In this document: positions 1 through 12,091 of the stretch, in pieces
Layout: each line of letters opens with the position of its first letter
Numbering within the stretch: the stretch's first letter is position 1
Source of the DNA: Ustulina deusta
Taxonomy: Eukaryota > Ascomycota > Sordariomycetes > Xylariales > Xylariaceae
Assembly: GCA_023159155.1 (NCBI GenBank)
Contig: JAJNNX010000059.1
Location: 62,001 to 126,000, forward strand
Length of the DNA stretch: 64,000 bases
Reading direction: 5' to 3'
Notes under the pieces: model-generated
Seen by the model: the letters and a program-made list of their open reading frames with translations, nothing else
Told to the model about the DNA's origin: nothing
The model's database searches: none
Made by a program: the position numbers and the translations under genes

Positions 1-364
1 TCAGAAAACAGACGGAGGCCTATATATAGTATACTGAGTATACTGAGCATATGCATAAGTCTACATATATCAGCATACTAGATCCCGCTGGGTATTATAA
101 CGTGTTGTTACTTCTCTTAATTGGGTACAATATAATATAGAGTTTTAACAATTGTTATTATGCTGAGAGCTGAATCATTCATTACGTGGCAGCTGATTGT
201 AAATGGATGGGATTGGTAGCAAACACGGAGATCGTGAACAAGACAGAGAGAGTTAAAATGGATTACTGTGTCTAGAAGGGGTGGCGGATAAAGGTGTACA
301 TAGATATACAATGGAACAGATGACACAACAAGGCAACTTGAAAGACACCACGTTGAGTCGAGTA
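1..364. other. Non-coding left edge
   Basis: Unique sequence of normal base composition ahead of the first transposon. It holds only short chance open frames with no recognisable motif. I see no gene, RNA or regulatory site in it. Confidence 0.6.
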
Positions 365-415
365 CCGCATTCCTTGATTAGAACTTAACCGGCGCTAATG
401 GCTTGGCATGCAATA
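365..415 (+). repeat. Left terminal inverted repeat of the 3.1 kb DNA transposon
   Basis: Pairs with 3455-3504 in reverse complement. The shared core is ACCGGCGCTAAT followed by GCTTGGC, with scattered transition differences. It lies just after a TA dinucleotide. Confidence 0.85.
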
Positions 416-1850
416 ATCTTTTTTGCTAAACCATAATTAGAAAACATTTACTTAAGCAAATATTATATAAATATGCTTGTTCTTAACGGAATGTTTATAT
501 AGTGCTAATTTTTATTAGCTAAACAAGTTTGCGGCTAGAATATATAGCCGAATTATACGTTTTATAGCTAAAACGTATAAAATAGTTAAATTTTTTAATT
601 TTAGCTAAATTACATAAATCTAACTAAATTATACAAATCTATAATAATATTAGCAGTATAACTAGTTAATATAGCCTATTAACCTAGCTAAAATAGCCCT
701 AATACCACTACTTACACCTAAACTATATAGTTAAATAAAAAAAAATATTATAAAGGCTAAATATAGCTTTTTAAAACTTATTAAACAGGTTTATAAACAT
801 TATTTAAAACAAAAAAAAATAAAAATATTATTATTTATTAAAAATTATTAGATCTTATTTAATCTAAACATTAATAGCAAATATATATTAATAAATAAAA
901 GCTAAACTTTTATTAGTACTTTATTTATTATTAAAAAAAGCTTTTATAAACTTTTTTTTTAAAAAGCTGCTATATATTTCAAAATATCTAGCAAGTAGTA
1001 TATTTTTAACTGGTAGGCATAACAAAAGATAATCTTTAGCAGTTATATTTTTTAGTTTAGCTCTTGCTAGCTAGAATTAGAAGCAATATTATAAAAAGAA
1101 TTCTATTAAATAAAACAAAATTAAAAATTAGTAATAGCTACTTAGTTTAAATAAAAAGTAATAGTTATTTTTAGTATTTTTTACCTTAATTATAATAATA
1201 TATTTATATTTTTAAATAAATAGTTTAAAAAGTTCTTATAGCGCTATTAGATTAGCTATTACTAAGTTATACATATATTTATAAAAATACTTAAAAAAAT
1301 AATTAGCTATACTAACATATTTTTGCAGTTTATTAAAAAAAACTTGCAATATAACTAGTTTTAGCTTAATACTACATTAATAAGCAACCCTGCTAAAAGT
1401 ATTAGTTTTAATAAGTTTCCCTATTACCTAATTATTAATATAAACAAAACCCTAATACTTTTCGAGTTTTTAACAAGTTATATATATAATTTTATAAGTA
1501 TTAAGTTAGTTAAAAAAAAAAAAAACAAAAATAAGTAAAAAAAACACTAAGCAATGCTAGTCTTAGCAATAACTACTAACAGGTCATATATAGAAAAATT
1601 AAAATCTTTGATTATTTTTTATAGCAAAAGTAATATTTTTGCTAAAAAAGAACTGCTATATTATAAAAGTATTAATATAAAGTTTAATACTACTATATAT
1701 AATAACAAAAAGTTATTTAAAAAATAGATTAAAACAAACCTAACTATTTATACTAAAAAAAGTAACTGTTTATTAGTAATAAATATAGTTAATTTTTATA
1801 AAACTTTGCAAATTAAAAAAGCGCTAAAAAACGCAAATATTTTAATAGCA

Positions 1851-1916
1851 ATAATTCTGCCTAGCTTTACGGCCTATTTTTAACTGCTAGATATAGGATT
1901 TAATAAGGTTTTTAAA
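1851..1916 (+). pseudogene. Fragment of a pogo-like DDE transposase
   Basis: A short stretch of one plus frame retains LPSFTAYF, a stop, then LLDIGFNKVFK. This resembles the conserved LP..T..LQPLD.G....K segment near the third catalytic aspartate of pogo/Fot transposases (DDE_1). The stop falls where Gln is usual, as a C to T change would give. It cannot encode a working protein. Confidence 0.5.
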
Positions 1917-3454
1917 ATCTAGCTATATAAAAAGTTAGATTTTTACTTAAAACAGCTAAATAAAGCAAAGAAATTACCTAATAAATAGTTAGTTAGCGCA
2001 AAACGTATAATAATAACTTATATTATTAGTAATATATAAAAAAAAGCCTTTATAGCAAAAAATTAAGCTTTAGTTATAAGGTTGTTTAAAAAAACTAATA
2101 TTTCTATCTATTTAAATAGCTACAATAACTATTTTATTAGTATTAAAAGTATTAATTTATTATAGTTGTAGTTAGATAACTAGTATTGCTAGCTGGGTAA
2201 ACATATAAACCTTAAAATTACAAAAGTTATTATTGCTTTAAAAAGCAGCAACAAGTTCTTTACAATAGTAGAAGTCCTTAGAATGCCTCAAAATACCTAT
2301 AGATGCCTTTAAAATAAAGTATTAAAAAAGATATATAAGTAGTATAGGTTATATATAAATAGTTTAAAAATAAAGATAGTTAATCGGCTAAAAAATACTA
2401 ATACTATACAAATTACTAGTAATAACTATTAGCCCTACGCTAGCATACTTCTAAATTTAAACGCTAATTGCCCATTATCTTTAATATAAAATATAGCTAT
2501 ACTAGCTATAATATATATAAGCCAGGTTATATAAAAAAATAGTATATAAATGTTTTAATATAATCTAAATAGTTATAGCATATTATAATACTAAAATATA
2601 TTACTAAATATCTTTAAATTTAAAAACAATTTTATTACTTAGCTAAAAACAGACTAAATTATTATTATATATATGCTTTGCTACTTATCTTAAACACTAA
2701 CCTAGCTTTATTGCTAAAAATATACTACTGAAATACTTATAAAACATTAATATATATATATATATATACTTATAAGCTTTGTGATCGGTGAAATCGGATA
2801 TTGTATCGCTAATATATATAGGTATTTCTTAGGTATACTAGCAGTAATATAGCCTTTTCTAGTATAAGCAACTCTATAGCCTATATGTTTTAGTTTTATT
2901 GATTTAATATATATACTAAGTAGCAAGCCTAAGCAGCGTAGCAACAATAAATATTACTATAACTAAAAAAGTATATAAATTGCAGTAATGCCTTAATATT
3001 TATAATGTTTATCTATTAATATATACCGAAATAAAGTAAATATGCTAAAATAGCAGTTAGCGGTAGTTCGAGGGGCATATACAAATATAAAAGTGTAGGT
3101 CTAGCCGGCCCGGAATAAAAAGTTAAAATAGGTTTGGTCTTTTAAATTTATAAATATTTTATTAATTATATAAATTAGGTATAATACAAAATATTTATAA
3201 ACAAAGTTAATTAATAGATTCTATATAATTAAAATACTAGTTTGATAAAATTAGTAAATTAAAGGGCTAAGCTAAGTAATAGGGTTAATAAAGTAAAGTC
3301 TTAGTGCTATATTTAATTAGTATTAAAGTAAAAAAAATAAGTAAAAAATCAAAGTTTTATAAAAAAAAAATAATATATTTATATAAAATAAGTAGCTAAC
3401 TAACATGTTGCTAGTTAGATTAAGGTTAAATTAATATAGTCTATGTTATATATT

Positions 3455-3504
3455 AATGCAGGCCAAGCTATTAGCGCCGGTCAAGTTGTAATCGAGGAAT
3501 ATAG
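3455..3504 (-). repeat. Right terminal inverted repeat of the 3.1 kb DNA transposon
   Basis: Reverse complement of 365-415 over about 50 bp. It lies just before a TA dinucleotide at 3505-3506, and normal-composition sequence resumes directly after it. Confidence 0.85.
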
Positions 3505-4271
3505 TAGGTAGGTAGTGGATGACTAAAGTAATGAGTGGACAGCACAACCAAATCAGGTACTTTTACTGCTGCTCGGTTTAAGTACCGTAGGGTACCGATA
3601 CCGCCGTACCAATACCGGTCAAGGTACATACATATAACCTACATGGAGGTAGTTCTGCCCCCACCTTCCTGCCCACTACCGACTAAGTACCTCTGCGGGC
3701 GCTGGAGTGTACCTACATACATAGTTCTTTACCGCCCCTCGTGCACCTTAAGGCCAAGTTGTCCTGTTTGACTTGCTACCTCTCTTGGCAGGCGTGAGTA
3801 ACAAGATGTACAAGGCCGCTCATCATTGCCCCAATGACGCATGATCCACCGACCCTGGCGGCTTTACTCGAGCGCTGCTCAGGGCATGGCTAGGCATGGC
3901 TAGGTATCCAATGCCACTGTTCGTTGTTGGTTGCAGGCCCACTTTTATCTCGATATTGAAGATGTGTCTTTTTTGCAACTTGTCCACTTGAGCATTCTGG
4001 CTTCTTCCACCTGCATCGGCCATATAAGGGAAATTCCCTCCAGCCTTTCTGCCTTTCTACACACCACTCTCTGTCCCTACTCTCCTCGTAACCACATCCA
4101 ACCAACCCAATCCATCCTCAGGTGCCTCGTATGAGAGGACAATAGAGAGGTCTCGGCGCTTTTGGCTCTGGTGTCTTGATTTTCTTTTTCTATTCCCCGC
4201 GCTCTCTTCGTTAATTGATACCCATTTTCCTATCTCTGCGTGTGATATCGCCGTCGAGTCGTCCATTCACC
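3505..4271. other. Upstream region of KAR2
   Basis: Normal-composition DNA between the transposon and the BiP start codon, pyrimidine-rich near the gene (about 4040-4270), as is common in fungal promoters and 5' leaders. At 3831-3850 a CCAAT box is followed ten bases later by CCACC, which is close to, but not, the ER stress element CCAAT-N9-CCACG. The open frames here have no family motif. Confidence 0.5.
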
Positions 4272-6493
4272 ATGGCTCGGCGATCCCAGAGCTACTGGGC
4301 GATCGCCATCGGCATGATCGCCTGGAGCCTTCTCCTCTTCAGTCCACTCGCCTTCGTCTCCAGCGTACATGCTCAGGACACAGAGCAGGATTATGGCACA
4401 GTAATTGGCATTGTAAGTCAAGACCGCACGTGCAGTGCTTACACACGGCTCCCATTCCGCGGACCTGCTCGCTGACGTCGTTTTCTGCTAGGATTTGGGA
4501 ACTACATACTCTTGCGTTGGTGTGATGCAAAAGGGCAAGGTTGAGATTCTCGTCAACGACCAAGGAAACCGTATCACCCCCTCATATGTCGCCTTTACCG
4601 AAGACGAACGGTTAGTCGGAGACGCAGCCAAACAACAAGCTGCCAATAACCCTCGGAACACCATCTATGACGTCAAGTAAGTCTCTGCCAAATCCTGAGA
4701 ATGAGCACGATGTGCATTCAGACCTCCATCCGGGATTAACTCGCTAACCACACATCCGATTATAGGCGATTTATCGGTCGAAAGTGGGATGAGAAGACCC
4801 TCCAGAGTGACCTCAAGCACTTCCCTTATAAGGTTATCGAGAAGGATGGCAAGCCCGTCGTTCAGGTCGACGTCCACGGTTCGCCCAAAAAATTCACCCC
4901 CGAAGAAATCTCTGCCGTCATTCTCGGCAAGATGAAGGAGGTTGCCGAGTCATACCTGGGTAAAAAGGTCACACACGCCGTCGTCACTGTTCCCGCCTAC
5001 TTCAACGACAACCAGAGACAGGCCACCAAGGATGCCGGTATCATTGCTGGTCTCAATGTGCTGCGTATCGTTAACGAGCCTACCGCTGCTGCTATTGCCT
5101 ACGGTCTAGACAAGACTGATGGTGAGCGTCACATTATTGTGTATGATCTTGGTGGTGGTACTTTCGATGTCTCCCTTCTATCTATCGATGAAGGTGTGTT
5201 TGAAGTTCTAGCTACTGCTGGTGATACCCATCTAGGTGGTGAAGATTTTGACCAGAGAATCATCAACTTTTGGGCCAAGTCCTACAACAAGAAGAACTCC
5301 GTGGACATCACCAAAGATCCCAAGGCCATGGGTAAGCTGAAGCGTGAGGCCGAAAAGGCCAAGAGAACCCTCTCTTCCCAGAAGACCGCTCGAATTGAGA
5401 TCGAGTCGTTCTTTGAGGGCAAAGACTTCACCGAGACCTTGACCCGAGCCAAGTTCGAAGAGCTCAACATAGATCTCTTCAAGCGAACTCTGAAGCCCGT
5501 GAAGCAGGTCCTCGACGATGCTAAGATGAGCAAGGAACAGGTTGACGACATCGTTTTGGTCGGTGGCTCAACCCGTATTCCTAAGGTTCAGGAACTTCTC
5601 GAGGAGTTCTTCAATGGTAAGACGGCTAGCAAGGGTATTAACCCCGACGAGGCTGTTGCTTTCGGTGCTGCAGTCCAAGCCGGCGTTCTATCCGGTGAGG
5701 AAGGTACCGCGGACGTTGTCCTCATGGACGTCAATCCGTTGACTTTAGGCATTGAAACGACCGGTGGTGTGATGACCAAGCTTATTCCTCGTAACACGGC
5801 CATCCCAACCCGCAAGAGCCAGATCTTCTCGACTGCTGCCGATAATCAACCCGTTGTCCTGATCCAAGTTTACGAAGGCGAGCGATCCATGACTAAGGAC
5901 AACAACTTGCTCGGCAAATTCGAGTTGACCAACATCCCCCCGGCGCCTCGCGGCGTTCCCCAGATTGAAGTTTCCTTTGAGCTTGACGCCAATGGTATCC
6001 TCAAGGTATCGGCCTCAGACAAGGGAACCGGCAAGACTGAGACCATCACCATCACCAACGATAAGGGCCGTCTTACTCAAGATGAGATTGAGCGCATGGT
6101 TGCTGAGGCTGAGAAGTATGCCGAGGAAGACAAGGCTACTCGCGAGCGCATTGAGGCCCGAAATGGTCTGGAGAACTACGCTTTCAACTTGAAGAATCAG
6201 GTCAACGACGAGGACGGTCTTGGTGGCAAGATTGACGAGGATGACAAGGAAACCGTAAGTTCTTCCAATTGACATTATCAGTTACTAGCGACTAATTAGC
6301 GACACAGATCCTCGAGGCCGTCAAGGAGACCAGCGACTGGCTAGATGAGAACGCTGCTACGGCTACCACAGAAGACTTTGAGGAGCAGAAGGAGAAGCTC
6401 TCAAGCGTCGCCTACCCCATCACATCTAAGATGTACCAGGGAGCTGGTGGCTCAGAAGACGATGATGAGCCTATTGACCACAACGAATTGTAA
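4272..6493 (+). CDS. kar2: ER chaperone BiP/Kar2 (Hsp70)
   Basis: This is the Hsp70 ATPase of the ER lumen, which binds unfolded secretory proteins, drives translocation and senses ER stress. Four exons: 4272-4412, 4492-4676, 4766-6254, 6308-6493, giving 666 aa, the usual fungal BiP length. A signal peptide (about residues 1-35, hydrophobic [16 protein letters not shown]) precedes the nucleotide-binding domain, which starts with [11 protein letters not shown] and carries [29 protein letters not shown] and [15 protein letters not shown]. The substrate-binding domain follows, starting near [12 protein letters not shown]. The start ATG sits in CACCATGG. The introns have GTAAGT donors, and the second contains a CTAAC branch site. 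The tail is EPIDHNEL: the ER retrieval signal is HNEL instead of the usual fungal HDEL. The gene is convergent with the GIT1-like permease gene. Confidence 0.97.
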
Positions 6494-6840
6494 TTTTCAT
6501 TATTACTAGTAACTAGACAACTGTTTCTATAGCATACCCCGGCGCATAAAACAAAAGAAGTTAAAACATGTTGCTTGACTTGGAAAATCCAGGTGATATG
6601 TAATGAGCGAAACCGCTTATTTGTTTGCTTGGGTATAAGACTATGTAGCAACATTCTGGTGCGGCCCCGGGTGGAAGCAAAGTTAGTTGAGACTTCGTCT
6701 CGACGAGCTGTTTCGCGTAAATTGAGCATATCCAGGTACATACTACCTTACTTGATCAAATGTAACCTCTCGTCGGAAAATCTAGACAGGTTACAGTGAT
6801 GCATGTGATGATGTTTTATAATGGTTATATGGCTAGTCAG

Positions 6841-6885
<45 letters not shown>

Positions 6886-7613
6886 TCGGTCTCTTTTGTT
6901 CATTTTATTGCATTATATTTATAAGGGAAGGTTTCACTGTCCGTGTAGTCTAACTAACAACGCTGAATTTCGGGGTACAGTCGAAACTATGTATCGCATT
7001 CAAAGGTAATGAAGAGAAGAGGATGTAGTCTAGTTGTGCGACAGATCCTATGTGTGTACCTACGTACGCATTTGACGGGCAGTTTCCGAGAATGCTGCCC
7101 GAGTTATGTATGTCATCTTCTTCTTGTTTGTGGAACCGTTCCTTTCACGAAACGAAGTAACCGAGGTGCCTACATATAAGGTAGTTAGTTTATAGTAGGT
7201 GGTAAGTACCTCGCCTAGAGGTCGATACCTTATTGCGTTGGCTCCTGTCAAAAAAGGTGCGCTCTCTCTCTTGGATCAATTTCGCAATGAACCTGTAGGT
7301 ATCGCCCAAGTGGACGTCTTCTTAACAGTGTATTAGCAATCATGAGGTTACCGCGCGGCTAAGGGGGGAATTCCGGTTTCAACGTCGCTTTTTCCCGTGT
7401 TTCCTTGCTCACGAGTATGACTCAACGTGAAAAAGAGCCGGAGAGGAGATGAGACACATGGACATAGATCATGCAGGACTGGAATCCAAACTTGGTATCA
7501 TATTATAATAGAAAAATACACAAGTGTGCTAAGTATCCAAGACGGTCCTACCAAAGTAGATACAAAAGGCTGAAGTGCAAATGATATGCTCGCCCGTGAT
7601 AGCCACCAGGCGC
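6494..7613. other. Intergenic region with a CT/GT microsatellite
   Basis: Lies between the convergent KAR2 and permease genes, so both 3' ends fall here. It includes a compound microsatellite, (CT)14 at 6841-6868 followed by (GT)9 at 6869-6886. No coding motif was recognised. Confidence 0.6.
6841..6886. repeat. Compound microsatellite (CT)14(GT)9
   Basis: Uninterrupted dinucleotide runs, CT then GT, in the spacer between two convergent genes. It is probably length-variable between strains. Confidence 0.95.
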
Positions 7614-9626
7614 CTATTCTTTTTTCATTTCCTCCGTCTCTGTCTCCCGTGGCAGCGAGTCAATGCTCTCCCCCACCTTTAAACCAAGTTGGCGCACGTC
7701 CCACCCGTTAGCGGTCAGGTATTCGCGGAACCTCTCATCCTCGAAGGTAATCGTATCCTGGCCGATGTGGGGCAAGAAGAAGAAGGCGAGGGCTGCTGCC
7801 AAGACGCACAGCGAAGAACTGACATAGAACGGGTATTGGTAGTAGGCGGTGTCGTTAGAAGTACCACCGGCTGCTGAGATGTAGGGGAATACGTAGACAC
7901 CGACGAAGGCACCAATCTTGCCAACCGCAGCAGCAATTCCGTAGTACTGGCCTCGAACTCCGGTCGCGCAGGTCCTATAACACTCCACGTCAGTTACCGC
8001 CGTCTTGAACGTACAGTATGAGGTTTTCGAGGCCGTTGTAAGCTTCTAGGGTATGACTTTTACTGAAACAAGAAGAAATTGACTCCGAGGATTACTCACT
8101 TAGCGGCCAAGAGACCGATATTGTTACCTGGGCCTAGCTCGCCGAGACTCAAGAAGATGCCATAGACGACAACAAAAGCGCCGATAACGTGGGGCTGTGA
8201 AAGCTTGGCGTAGGTTCCAGCCATGATAAAACCCACAACGGATTGGGTGAGGAAACCGAGGATCAAGGTGTAGCGGGGTCCTAGACGATCACTGATAGGG
8301 GCTCCGATCATGGTTCCGGGGATGTAAAACAAGTTGATGACTGTGTTCCATCCAAATACGGTTGTCAATGGAGCTGGCGAGCCGTCTGCCGAGCCGTAAA
8401 TACTGGTCAAGATAGGGGTAGAGTATAGACCAAAGGCATAGGTAGAGAACTATCGACTACGTAAGTTTGCTTGTCATGAAGATCTGTAACAGGGCGGTTA
8501 CTCACGTCGTAGATGAACCAAATTAGACTGACGACCAATAGACGGAGGCCATAAAACTTGAAGACCAGCCCGTACGGTGTGCGGGCATTTTTCATCGAAT
8601 TTCGGGAGAACTCCTCGGGCTCCTTTAACTTCAAACGTAGCACGAACAAGACCAGTGGGAAGACGACGCCGATGCCTAGACTCGTTCGCCAGATGGTACC
8701 GTAGTATTTGTTCTGAGCAGCGGCAGCGACAACGTATGGGACGAAAGCGCCAATGACAAATCCCCAATCGATCAGCGAGTTGGTGAACAGGATAAACCAT
8801 CGGTTTCGGGTGCCGCCTTTGAGCTCGCCAGTGGACTCGGCGCAGCTTACACTGCCGGCAGGATATTCGCCTAAACGGGGTCTCAGTGGGATTTCATGGA
8901 ATTCGGCAGCGCTTCTTACCTCCAATGCCAATTCCAACCTTGAAGTTAAGTTAGTCTCAAATGCGTTATTGCGGGAGAGAAGTGACTTACAAAGAACCGC
9001 CAAGCCACCAAAATGTTGAACATGCCCACCGGATCTCCGTGGTAGTAGGAGCCAGCGGCGAGCGCGGTGAAGACAATGAGAATGATGGTGGAGATCAGAA
9101 GCGAGTTCGTACGCGACCATCGATCTGCGGTATATCCAAAGACTAACTGACCGACGACCTGTCACATGCGAATCCAGCGAGTTAGTGAATCCGTACCTCG
9201 CATGGATGGCGCGGGTCTCAGGGGCAGCGGGAGGCGGGAGGAGAACATACGGTTCCAGCGAATGCGATAGCCCTGACAACCCCGGCTGCGCGGGATTTGC
9301 TGTAAAGGTCACCATATTGATATGTGAGCACGGTGGTCACGGAGCCGATAACCTATGAAGATGGTGAGTTTCTGGCCGGCCAGAACTAAATCAGACCAGA
9401 GGGGCCGCATCGGCACAGGTAGGTAGAGCGAGAGGGCGACGAAACGCACGTTGTTTATGTAACCATCCGAGAAAAGACCAGCGCCACATGCCAGCACCGG
9501 CCAGATAGCGTCCATGAAAGGCCGCTGGTCGATCGGCGGCAGTCCGCCCGAGGCCTCGGGGTCGACTACGGCGGGCGCGTCGTCGTCGGTGACCTGCTGC
9601 TCTGCAGGTTTCTTGGTTCCAGACAT
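7614..9626 (-). CDS. MFS glycerophosphodiester (GIT1-like) permease
   Basis: A twelve-helix plasma-membrane transporter of the phosphate:H+ symporter family (PHS), closest in motifs to Git1, which imports glycerophosphoinositol and related phosphodiesters. Seven exons on the minus strand: 9626-9450, 9352-9251, 9158-8991, 8938-8920, 8870-8506, 8449-8100, 7974-7614, giving 513 aa. Family marks are LFSDGYINNVIGSVTTVL near helix 1, GQLVFGYTADRWSR (the MFS loop 2-3 motif), and GIGIGGEYPAGSVSCAE, where Git1 proteins have a GAEYP.GS segment and Pho84 has GGDYPLS. Exon 4 is a 19-nt microexon needed to complete GIGIGGEYP. The N-terminus (about 40 residues) is hydrophilic and cytosolic. A phosphate or other organophosphate substrate remains possible; the family call is firm, the substrate is inferred. 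Confidence 0.82.
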
Positions 9627-12091
9627 TCTATTTTGTTCTCTTTCGCGCTTGGAGCTAATAATTAATCATTAAAGTTTATAGGGAAGAAATACCGGCAATT
9701 GGCAATATAAGCGAAGAGAAAGGACCCGACTCTTCATAACTTGCGGAAAATGGAAAGTGAGGCGTCGCAGAGGAAGTCGGCCTCTTTTTCTACCCTTTGT
9801 CTGGCTCAGCTCTGTAAGGTAGCAGCTACCCAAATAAGATAAGCAGCGGTCGAACCTACCTAAGATGGACTTAGCTAGGTACCGACAACCTTGGATCCAT
9901 GTCTCGATAATGTTTAATCTGCATAAGCATCTTTGATGTACATACATACATACACTACATGTACATGCAGCACCATCATCAAATCAGAGGTAGTACACGT
10001 CTATACCTAGTTCCATCACCAGATCGATAACAGCGCTAACAACTTGATCGTTGTTGATTACCTAGATGCTAATGTCATGTCAATTGAGACTTCTAGTCGA
10101 TCCTGCTCGAGAATAGAGAAGTTTAAGAAAGGTAGCGGTTGAGGCTTCATGGGCTTTCTCTTGCAAGTGTTTCTTGATTTTAATGATGAACAGCTCATTC
10201 GAGTCTAGAGCGGAATGCAGCGATCCTACACTACACGAGCTAGAAATGATGGGGATTTTGACAGGGGGGGCCTAGGTACGCTATCAAGATGCGCTAGGCA
10301 GTTCTGCAGGTTAGTCTGCGGGTGCATCTAACTCGACTTAGGTAGGTACCTGGAGAGGTAAGATAGGTACAACGGCAGCTTTTGATTTGGCATGGATGAA
10401 CTTTTGCACTGTTCGTTTCCTCGAGGCACAACCAACAATGCTTGCGTATTGATAAAAAAGTGGTTACTAGGTAGGTATTTTAGACTATTGGCATGTCTTT
10501 CCACCATAAGCCTCCACTAAGAATACTTAGGTAAGAATCAAGGTTAGATTGACGGACCAATCCGTGAATTGCTCTCGTGACAGATGACCATTCACTGAAG
10601 CTCGTGCTACGGTAGCACTTGCATACCGGGGAGGTTGGCCTATGGGAGGCTGTCAATCGACCTCGTGCCAGCTTCTAGTATGGTTCGATGTAGACTGTAC
10701 GTACAATGACAATGACAAAAAGACCAGAAGCTCAGCAGCCTGATGTTCACCATGCGAGAGCCACGGAGAAAGAAAAGGGCAACGGTCAAAAGCTCGGACT
10801 AGCGCCCATAGGATTCCAACCTATACCCATTTGACCCTCTGAGAAATGCCGTGTTTTGTCTTCTTAGCTCTCAGTAGCTTGCCGACCAGCGGTAGGTTCT
10901 AAACAAGCTTTATGTGTGCTGGGCAAAGGCATACCGAGAATTAAGGCCGCTTAAGCTTACCTAGGTGCTTAAGTCGCCTTGGCTGCGCCTTGGAGCGAGT
11001 GCAATTGGCATACGGACGTAACTTAAGGAACACGGTCTTTCCCGAATGCTCTGCGCCATGTTGCTGTGTGCTTTCAATTCGATTTATCAACACCATCAAC
11101 TTATACCAGTTTGAGGGACACGTGGAACTACCTAGCTTTTACCCGCCACCCATGTCCACCCCTCGGAGGGATCATGCTGAATCCTGGCTGCAGAGTAACT
11201 TGCGCTTGGTAGTCTCGGCCACGCCGAGACCCTCGACTTTGGGTCCTCCAGCTTGCATGTGAACTGAGACAAAATCGCATTTGGTCGGGAGGTAGGTAAA
11301 TGTGGAAGGGAGTTATCGATATTCGCAACTCTGCAGCTCTTCGATTACTATACACTCCACTAAGCTACCAGGTAGTTGGATACCCATAGTTATCGTTCCA
11401 ATTCTATACGTAATATCATGAGCGGCCGAATAAATCTGAAACGGCATCTCTACACTTGTCATCGGAAACTATCTCGACTTCATTATTTTGTAGGTACCTA
11501 CAAGTAAGTATCGTAATTATAAAGCAGTTGGATGCCTAAGAATGCCGTTGCTATCATTCGCACTTGATAACACTCGCACAAGAAAGCATTTCCAATCTAT
11601 TTCACAACCCATCTCTTTCTCTTATGTTAGTGTAAAACCATAGGGAGTCAACGTGTAGACATGGAAGATACCCTGCTTACTGCTCTGCTAATCGACCAAA
11701 CAGGCCGCGTCCTATGTAGGTATACTACCTACCATGTAGATCAAAGAGGCTCGGCGCCTACTCTATGGGGCAACTTCACGAAGAGCTCCTCCGAAGCGCA
11801 CGAAACATTGTTTCACCAGCCATTCTGACAAGCCCATACCCCAGAAAATCATTCGATGCGGGAACTTAATAATAGCACATCGCAAAGCAAAGCAAAGCCG
11901 CCGCCCAAGGCCCAGGGGAAAGGTACTGTATGGAATAAAGAGATCGACGCGGGGGAACCCCTTCTCATATACAGTACACTAAGCTTGCTGTTATGATGTG
12001 ATCTACGCTGCCCGCTTATAAGTGTACGACATTACCCTCTCTCTAAGTAAGTCAAGAAGTCCACGACACGCCACGCCACGCCACGACGAAA
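9627..12091. other. Gene-poor intergenic region of about 2.5 kb
   Basis: Contains the promoter of the minus-strand permease and that of the plus-strand spherulin-like gene. The open frames (for example around 9670-9950 and 10990-11355) are short and lack family motifs. It has repeated GGTAGGTA/TACCTACC words (for example near 10340, 10470 and 11290) that recur in other spacers of this window. No RNA gene was recognised. Confidence 0.5.

Larger units (their letters stand above)
365..3504 (+). mobile_element. RIP-degraded TIR DNA transposon, pogo/Tc1-mariner type
   Basis: The two ends form an inverted repeat of about 50 bp: the left arm at 365-415 reads inward as the reverse complement of 3455-3504. 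Most differences are C/T or G/A, as RIP would leave. A TA dinucleotide flanks both ends (363-364 and 3505-3506), the target choice of the Tc1/mariner/pogo group. The interior is strongly AT-rich and full of stops. On the plus strand at 1851-1916 a frame reads ILPSFTAYF-stop-LLDIGFNKVFK, which resembles the LP..T..LQPLD.G....K block of pogo-type DDE_1 transposases. At 3,140 bp it is longer than a standard Fot1 (about 1.9 kb), so a larger family or an inserted piece is possible. No intact transposase remains. Confidence 0.8.

Noticed and set aside
117..326. Minus-strand open frame of 69 aa at the left edge
   Set aside because: No motif, no upstream context, and a composition expected by chance.
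2747..2947. Minus frame of 66 aa inside the first AT-rich block
   Set aside because: Built from TA-repeat codons (IYIYIY) inside a RIP-mutated transposon.
5282..6275. Several minus frames antisense to KAR2
   Set aside because: Shadows of the conserved Hsp70 reading frame on the other strand.
10800..10850. Possible tRNA B box (reverse complement GGTTGGAATCC)
   Set aside because: Differs from the B-box consensus at a key base, and no A box or cloverleaf could be placed around it.
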